NCBI RefSeq assembly: GCF_000372725.1
Contig: NW_005199109.1
Coordinates: 32,165 to 53,156 of the forward strand
Direction of reading: 5' to 3'
DNA from: Emiliania huxleyi CCMP1516
Taxonomy: Eukaryota; Haptophyta; Isochrysidales; Noelaerhabdaceae
DNA: 20,992 bases
Shown: piece after piece, positions 15,768-20,992 of the stretch
Layout: each line of letters opens with the position of its first letter
Numbering within the stretch: the stretch's first letter is position 1
Position numbers and translations under genes: made by a program
Notes under the pieces: generated by a model
What the model was told of the DNA's origin: nothing
Databases searched by the model: none
The model's input: the letters and a program-made list of their open reading frames with translations, nothing else

Positions 15768-18680
15768 TCACTCTGAGAGGTTCGAGTAGCCCTCCGCGCG
15801 CGGGCGCGGCCGGGCGTGCGACGGGGCCGTCAGTGACTCGACAGCCGGCGGCGGCAGCGGCGCGGGGACGAGCGGGAGCGGCGCCGCACCGTCGGGGGGG
15901 GCGTGCTCTGCGCGGGCGGGGGAGCGCGACGCCTGCACGATTGCGTGCTCCAGCGAGCTCCAGCGAGCTCCAGCGAGCTCCAGCGAGCTCCGGCTCGTGG
16001 TCCCGCGGCGTAGCGCCTCGAGGCTCTCCAGCGCGGACCTCTCGTCCGAGAGCGCCGTCGAGAGCGCCGTGGCGTCCGGGGGCGGCTGTGCGAGCAACAC
16101 GGGTGGCGATGTGGACAAAGAGCGGCGCAAGCCGCCTCCTCCGCAGCTCGCCCGGCCCGCGGCTGGCTGGCTGTGGCCTAGGCTGTGGCGGCCCGCTCGA
16201 ACCCGCTGTCGCTCTGCGGCGAGCACCTCCTTGCAGACGTGGCGCGGCAGCACGAGCAGGTCGCAGTACGTCGCGCACTCGGCGGTGGCTTGCGCGACGG
16301 GCGGCGCGGAGGCCGTGCGGCCGTCGGTGCCCTCGAGTGCCCGCTCTCCGAAAAAGTCGTTGTCGCCGAGGGTGGCGAGGAGGGTGCGCTCTTCGGGCAA
16401 GCCCCACTTGACCCACACGCGCACCGTGCCGCGCCGCACGAGGTAGAGCGTGTCGACGGGCCGCCCCTCCTACACGCGCGGCCGATCTCGGGTGATCTCG
16501 GGCAAGCTCGGGCGGTCTCGCGCCCGCACCCGCCGGCCGAGGACCTCCACGAGCAGCTGGCCGGGCATGCAGACCATCGGCTGCAGCTGCTGCACGAGCG
16601 CCACCACCGCCGACGAGGAGAGCGGGCGGAAGAAGGGGCAGTGCTGGAGGAGGTCGCCGTAGAGCGCCATCGTCAGGCGCAGCGAGAGCTCGCGCGGGAG
16701 CCCGGCCAGGTCGGAGCCGATCTCGTGCATGGCCTGCTGCGACGAGGAGAGCCGGTAGGTGAAGAAGTCGAGCACCTGCCGCTGCAGACCCTCGGGCACG
16801 TCGCTGCGCGCGAGGAAGCTCTGGATGAGCTCGAGCCGCTTGAGGACGTGGCCGCGCTTGGCGTCGAGCGTCTGCAGGGCTGCGGTCGCCGCGGCGATGG
16901 TGACAATGTTGATGAAGAGGCCGACGAAGAGTCCTCCGACGGTGAGGGCGACCTGTGCCGGAGAGAGAGAGAGAGAGAGGGAGAGAGGGCCGTCGGCGCA
17001 CAGCTGAACTACTCGACCCTCGGCCAACCTCTCGGCTGTGCCTCTCAGCCGCCTCTCGGCCACCTCTCGGCTGTGCCTCTCGGCCGCCTCTCGGCCACCT
17101 CTCGGCTGTGCCTCTCGGCCGCCTCTCAGCCACCTCTCGGCTGTGCCTCTCGGCCGCCTCTCGGCCGCCTCTCGGCCACCTCTCGGCTGTGCCTCGACCT
17201 GGCCGGTGGTGGTCGGCTCGACGTCGAAGGGGACGAGGCAGGTCATGAGGGAGGCGCCCCACAGGAAGGCGACCGCGTACTTGTCCCGCAGTCCCGCGGC
17301 CTGCAGCTCGGAGCTCGGACCCCACCCGTCATCGCACGCGGCGGGGTCGTCGTCGAAGATGTTGCACCCCGTCGTGCCGACCAGCCACCACAGGCAGCCG
17401 CTCCAGTGGCACGCAATCAGCAGCAGCGCCGACAGCTGCGCGACCCGGCCGGCCGCATGGCCGAAGCGCCGCTCGAGCGCGAGGGAGACGTGGGAGTGGA
17501 GCCACGAGGTGGAGGGGCGGATCTTGGCGAGGTCGTTGCGGATCAGCTTCGGCACCACACGGCCCAGCCGCAGCAGCCGCAGCACGCGGACGATCGCCGG
17601 CGTGCCCGAGTGGTAGTCGCTGTCTTCGTCGAAAGTGTCGCCTCCGACGAACCAGGCGAAGGGGGCGGCGACGAAGAGGTCGAGCGCGAAGCGCGTGTGC
17701 AGGTAGTGCGAGCGGACGGCGGCGGGCTCGAGCACGACCATCCCGTCGAGGTAGTAGCCCGTGCGCATGGCGACGTACACGTCGACGAGGAAGATCACGT
17801 CGAAGCCGACGTTGGCGACCGCCCACGGCAGCTTTGGGTGGAAGTGGTCGTCGAAGGCGATCTCGAGCGGCACGACCACCGCCACGAAGGCGACGCCCAG
17901 CATGACGAGCAGCCGCCACAGCTCGTGCGGCGTCGAGTGCGGGACGAGGACCTCGGCCCTGCGCTGCCCCAGCGTGAGCGACCACACTGTCCACGGCGCG
18001 GCCAGCAGGCAGCACGCGCACGAGAGTAGGCGGCGAGCGCAGAGCGTGCAGCGATAGGGCGTGGCTGGTGCGGGAGGGAGGAGCCGTGCCGAGGAGTTTG
18101 GCGACGAGGCAATCGAGAAGGCGCGCGAGGCTGCCCGCGGCGGCGGCGTGCGAGACGACCGAGGAGGAGGCGCCTTCGAGCGGGTTGCCGCCGCAGCCGT
18201 CGACTCGGGAGCGGCGGCGACAGCTGAGACAGCTGCACGAGTAGAGCACCTCCGCAGCACTTGGTGCAGGTTCGACTCCCCCTCCGCCTCCTCCGCCTCC
18301 GCCACAGCAGCAGGAGCGGCGGTGCACCCGCCCTGCCCGTCATCCACGGGCTTTTGCTCCTCGCTCAGTGCGCTGTCGAGGCTCTGGCGCACCTCGTCCG
18401 GCTCTGCTCTCCCGCCGCCGCCATCGCAGTCTTGGAGGATGGCCGCGACGAGCTCGGCCTGACGGCGTGTGAGCTCTTGCAGCTCCGCCAGCTTTTTTGC
18501 GGCGGCCGGTTGCATGAGCACAGAGGTGAGGGCGGCGGCGGAAGCGGTGCGGGCGGCACCGCGGATCGGATACGATCGCGGTCTGGGACGTGCTGTCACA
18601 GGCGCCGTAAGACTTCGCGCGCGGTAAAAAAAAAAGAGACGCGCGGTTCCTGCGTAGCCCATCCCTCCAGGAGATGTCAT
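15768..18680 (-). CDS. Cyclic-nucleotide-gated / HCN-like cation channel, 3 exons
   Basis: Exons 18680-17199, 16952-16545 and 16469-15768 give about 863 residues; ATG at 18515 is an alternative start. A long Ala/Ser-rich N-terminus precedes six membrane segments: S1 about 253-276, S2 285-306 with FDVIFLVDVY, S3 328-346, S4 362-384 with Arg every third residue (VRVLRLLRLGR), S5 412-435 with the family mark ACHWSGCLWW, and S6 in exon 2. The pore helix AFLWGASLMT is followed by CLVPFDVEPTT instead of a GYG-type filter. A C-linker and cyclic-nucleotide-binding domain follow (CPFFRPLS, GQLLVE+EGRPVDTLYLVRRGTV, DNDFFGERAL, CDLLVLPR). An Arg in GRTASA sits where the phosphate-binding Arg is expected. 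It is probably a voltage- and cNMP-modulated plasma-membrane or ciliary channel. The tail has four SSLELAGAR-type repeats. Confidence 0.85.
15951..15990. repeat. 10-bp tandem repeat x4 in the channel tail
   Basis: CAGCGAGCTC occurs four times in a row inside coding sequence for the channel C-terminus. Because 10 is not a multiple of 3, each unit is read in a different frame; any copy-number change would shift the reading frame. Confidence 0.95.
16470..16544 (-). other. Channel intron 2 (75 nt)
   Basis: Donor GTGGAG then GTCCTC (exon end 16545), acceptor CGCGTGTAG (exon resumes 16469), phase 0. Splicing joins GQLLVE to EGRPVDTLYLVRRG and so restores the first beta-strands of the cyclic-nucleotide-binding domain. 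The intron is made of CTCGGG/GATCTCGG tandem repeats. Confidence 0.75.
16953..17198 (-). other. Channel intron 1 (246 nt, in frame, repeat-built)
   Basis: Donor GGCCAG then GTCGAGG (exon end 17199), a long CTCTCT pyrimidine tract and acceptor CCGGCACAG (exon resumes 16952). Splicing joins the pore (PTTTGQ) directly to S6 (VALTVGGLFVGLFINIV). The intron is 246 nt, a multiple of 3, with no stop in the host frame. About 165 nt (17026-17190) consist of GCCGAGAGG tandem units. Confidence 0.8.
17026..17190. repeat. Minisatellite in channel intron 1
   Basis: Units of the type CTCTCGGCC or CTCTCGGCTGTGC alternate in a higher-order pattern (roughly CTCTCGGCTGTGCCTCTCGG followed by one to three CCGCCTCTCGG/CCACCTCTCGG steps). 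Confidence 0.9.
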
Positions 18681-19678
18681 CTGCTCTATTTATTTATTAA
18701 GAGAAAAGGGAGTCCCTTGCCAGAAGGAGGAGAACTAGGAGAGCGCAACCAGTAGGAGGCCCGCGCCTGCCCCCGTGCCGCCGGGTGCAACTTTGTCCTA
18801 TACGAGAGGGGAATCCCTGGGACCCTGTCGTGTGGGCCCTACCCAGCCCCCCTCCGTGTCGCGATGCGCTAGGATGCGCTCCCCACTCCCGTTCCCCTGT
18901 GTCCCTGATCGTCTCCTTCCAAGATCCTGCTCGTGCAGGTGGGGACCCTGTCCTCGTCCCATCGCCATCCCTCGTTTGGGTTCTCTGTTTTCTGTCTTCT
19001 CAAGAGAAACATGTGTGTTTTCTTTCTTTCCACATGGACTGTGATCGATCCCCGGCTTGTTTTGTCAGTGTTTGTGGAGAAGCTCGCATCCATGGGCGTC
19101 ACGGACGGCGGAGGAGGTCTTCACCGACGGAGGCGAGGATGTGCGCAAGGGAGCGGTCGCGCACCCTCGGCGTCGTGGCGGCGGCCTGGCGGCGGCACTG
19201 CCCACAGGCTTAGGTTAGGTTAGGTAGAGAAAGGTGAAGAACAGTCTGGCTCGGACTGGACACCTACGCGATATGGGTGGACGCGGGACAGAAGAGGACG
19301 ACACACAGACACACAAACTCACTCAGCCAACGAAGCTGGGCTGCCACACAATCCCGAGTAAGCGTACGGCACTACGGTCTGCGCTTCCTACTCAGGGCCA
19401 CGCCCGGCCCCTGACCATGCCCCTGTCGCCCCCCCCAGCACCCACGGTGCCAAGGGCACAAACATATGAAACAACACAGCAGGAACAACACAAACAGGCG
19501 ACAGGGCACGCGACCTTGTCTCCTCTCCCATCCCTCCTTTGCTTTGCGTCTTTTCATTCTTTCTTTTTCCCCGCGTCCCGCGGTAGTTGCTGCTGTTACC
19601 TCCCGGGTCCACACGGTACTCCCGTGCTAGGACAACAAGGCCCCACGGTACACGGCGTCCCGCGGTACCGGTAGGTGA
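18681..19678. other. Intergenic region upstream of the channel
   Basis: No gene recognised in about 1 kb. Notable pieces are a TATTTATTTATTA stretch at 18688-18700 just 5' of the channel ATG, a short TTAGG triplet array at 19210-19225, and CA-rich sequence around 19300-19325. Open frames of up to about 145 codons have Ser/Pro/Arg compositions without domains. Confidence 0.4.
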
Positions 19679-19770
19679 AATAAATAAATAAATAAAAACG
19701 GTCAAACTCTGAGACGAGATGGGATTTAGGGACATGTGTCCCCGCCCTGCACGATCTTGGTGTGAGGGAT
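19679..19770 (-). repeat. Retroelement 3' end with (TTTA)n tail, copy 2
   Basis: Read on the minus strand it contains GGGCGGGGAC, TGTCCCT, CCCATCTC, AGAG and CCGTTTTTATTTATTTATTT in the same order and spacing as the segment at 8578-8669. The tails match and the body between the shared words has diverged, so these are two members of one family of elements rather than a recent duplication. Confidence 0.65.
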
Positions 19771-19799
19771 CTTCAATCCGTCCCCTCACCCCCTGGTCA

Positions 19800-20483
19800 C
19801 TACCCGACACTAGAAGAGCAGCAAGAGTTGGGGCTGCGGCTACGGCTGCGGCTGCGGGAGGGGCTATGGTCGCGGGAGAGCCGCTGCGCCGCGTGGGCGC
19901 GCCTACACCGCGCTTGCTCCGCTCGCCACCTCTCGCAAAGGTCCAAAGTCATAGCCATCACCTCCTCCGGCAAGTCCTTTTCGCCTATCTTGCCGTCCCT
20001 CCATGCCTGGTAGAGCTCGTCGTCATAGCCATATTGCATCACAGCCTGCTGCACTGCGTCGTGCACAACCCCTGCCACCCTATCCCGCGCCTCAGCGTCG
20101 GAAAATTCGAGCTCGGAGTCATACCCGGAAGCAGGCGCAGACGGCCGCGGCGATTTGGCAGGCGGCGAGGTGGGGGAGGGAGAGCGCGGCGGTGCGCGCT
20201 CGTGGCTCCCGCTGGTGCCAGAAGGGCCAGCGCCCAATGCGCTCAGCCTGTTCTTGTCCACCACCTTGGGAGAAGGGGGTGGGGGTCCACCTCCCTTGGG
20301 TGCGGGCTTGCGGTGTTCCTGCTTCCGCTTGCCCGACTTTGGCGGGTTGCGGCCGAAGTTCTTCATGGTGAACCTGTCCGGCTTGCCGCCCTTCCCGACC
20401 CTCGTCCACCCCTCGGGCGACTCGTTGGGCCGGGGTTGCTGCGCCTGTTGGTGCTGCGAGCATCTAGCTAGGGTTGTTCGCAC
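19800..20483 (-). CDS. Retroelement-like ORF with SR-rich tail
   Basis: An open frame of about 227 codons ends at 19800, about 30 bp from the conserved (TTTA)n 3' end. It has no ATG at its beginning (first codon after a TAA near 20490), so it is truncated at the 5' end or joined to an upstream exon. The N-terminal part is basic and Pro-rich (WTRVGKGGKPDRFTMKNFGR, GKRKQEHRKPAPKG). The middle is acidic and helical (YDSELEFSDAEARDRVAGVV, DELYQAWRDGKIGEKDLPEE), and the C-terminus is SRSRSRSRSP. Basic plus coiled, nucleic-acid-binding-like composition would suit an ORF1/gag-like protein, but no zinc knuckle or reverse transcriptase is present. Identity is inferred from the element end. Confidence 0.4.
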   Translation of the reverse strand: MRTTLARCSQHQQAQQPRPNESPEGWTRVGKGGKPDRFTMKNFGRNPPKSGKRKQEHRKPAPKGGGPPPPSPKVVDKNRLSALGAGPSGTSGSHERAPPRSPSPTSPPAKSPRPSAPASGYDSELEFSDAEARDRVAGVVHDAVQQAVMQYGYDDELYQAWRDGKIGEKDLPEEVMAMTLDLCERWRAEQARCRRAHAAQRLSRDHSPSRSRSRSRSPNSCCSSSVG

Positions 20484-20647
20484 AAATTACAGCATGCAAT
20501 GCAGAGTAAAAATGCAGCATGCACACACAATACAGAGGAGCGAACGAACGTGTTTATGGAACGAGAGAGAGGCACAGAGCGGTAGGAGTTGCGAATAGGG
20601 GCGCCCCGGGGTGCGCGCGGCGATCAGAGAGAAACCGTGGCGCGCGT
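20484..20647. other. 3' flank of the glycerol-3-phosphate dehydrogenase gene
   Basis: Non-coding, with GCATGC-centred inverted motifs at 20493-20521. Likely 3' untranslated region and spacer between the dehydrogenase stop and the retroelement-like segment. Confidence 0.4.
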
Positions 20648-20784
20648 CTAGTACGGCGTCTCGGTGAGGGCGGAGAAGGGGGCGTCCTCGTAGCTAATCT
20701 TGTAGACGGTGGTGAAGAAGGGGAACTCGTGCTCGAGGTTCTTCATCTTGAGGATGTGGTTCACCTCCTTGGCCGTGAGCGTGC
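20648..20784 (-). CDS. GPD1: NAD glycerol-3-phosphate dehydrogenase, last exon (partial)
   Basis: After an acceptor (CCCCACACACAG, exon begins at 20784) the minus strand reads TLTAKEVNHILKMKNLEHEF followed by PFFTTVYKISYEDAPFSA and LTETPY, with TAG at 20648-20650. This matches the C-terminal end of eukaryotic NAD-dependent GPD, where a TA-x-E-x-x-x-x-L helix leads into F-P-L/F-F-x-x-V-Y-K-I/V-x-Y-E-G. The enzyme reduces dihydroxyacetone phosphate to glycerol-3-phosphate for lipid and glycerol synthesis. The catalytic and NAD-binding parts lie beyond the right edge; 20785-20992 is intron sequence with CTCGAG-rich repeats (20928-20955) and no further exon that I can recognise. Confidence 0.75.
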
Positions 20785-20992
20785 CTGTGTGTGGGGGGGT
20801 GCGAGGACGCGTGCGTGGGTGGGGGAGCGTGGGCTAGCGGCGAGAGGGAGAGAGAGTGCGCTGCTACAGGACCAAATCGAGCTAGAGGTGTGTGCATGGA
20901 GCATGTCAAGCGGCCAAAGGATATCCACCTCGAGAACCTCGAGACCTCGAGAACCGTGACACGATCGTCCGCGTCCAGATTTCGGACGTCCC

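Noticed and set aside
15340..17325. Very long minus-strand open frame of about 660 codons overlapping the channel gene
   Set aside because: It is an Arg/Ala/Pro-rich shadow of the channel exons in another frame with no domain; the channel frame carries all motifs.
18255..18285. GGTTCGACTCC resembling a tRNA B-box on the plus strand
   Set aside because: The five bases on each side do not pair into a T stem, no A-box or acceptor stem lies upstream, and the site is inside channel coding sequence on the other strand.
18686..18702. TATTTATTTATTA next to the channel start as a third retroelement tail
   Set aside because: The words preceding the tail in the other two copies (GGGCGGGGAC, CCCATCTC) are not convincingly present; it could equally be an AT-rich promoter patch.
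19208..19226. Short TTAGG array as a telomere remnant
   Set aside because: Only three pentamers, and the unit differs from the TTAGGG unit used at 6201-6285.

Overview
The window is GC-rich eukaryotic nuclear DNA. Three things show this: short GT-AG introns interrupt recognisable coding sequence, a perfect CCCTAA (TTAGGG-type) array is present, and the genes are widely spaced among simple repeats and transposon debris. Gene content (cyclic-nucleotide-gated channel, U-box/ankyrin protein, GT-B fucosyltransferase-like protein, secreted Cys-rich protein) and base composition fit a unicellular alga. A haptophyte is my best guess, but that is inference and no marker gene proves it.

Layout, left to right. 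1-615: no gene. 619-1467 (-): fucosyltransferase-like glycosyltransferase, followed upstream by the first copy of a roughly 185-bp dispersed repeat (1669-1855). 1856-2918: no gene. 2919-4834 (-): ankyrin/U-box E3 ubiquitin ligase, with a second, frame-disturbed ankyrin block immediately upstream. 5572-5942: an intact-looking hAT-type MITE (19-bp inverted repeats, 8-bp target duplication). 6132-6300: interstitial telomeric array inside a 24-bp tandem repeat. 6496-7548 (-): unrecognised protein. 7549-8577: low-complexity GC-rich DNA. 8578-about 10060 (-): decayed retroelement-like segment with a (TTTA)n tail. 10080-11243: repeats, a possible ketosynthase fragment and two GC hairpins. 11244-12775 (-): FAD-dependent monooxygenase with one 80-nt intron. 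13166-13748: TTAA-flanked piggyBac-like element. 14134-14967 (-): secreted pacifastin-like protein, with the second copy of the dispersed repeat upstream inside an insertion bounded by a 10-bp direct repeat. 15395-15628 (+): possible F-box remnant. 15768-18680 (-): three-exon cyclic-nucleotide-gated/HCN-like channel with an unusual selectivity filter. 18681-19678: no gene. 19679-20483 (-): second retroelement-like segment with a matching 3' end. 20648-20784 (-): last exon of an NAD glycerol-3-phosphate dehydrogenase that continues beyond the right edge.

No operon-like logic is visible: the genes belong to unrelated processes (glycosylation, ubiquitination, redox, ion transport, glycerol metabolism, secretion). 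The shared features are structural. Every well-supported gene is on the minus strand. Introns are short and built of tandem repeats. At least five mobile or dispersed elements lie between the genes. The most interesting items are the repeated sequence placed about 200 bp 5' of two unrelated genes, the channel filter that lacks GYG, the in-frame repeat-built intron inside that channel, and an intron flanked by a duplication that looks like a trace of intron gain.
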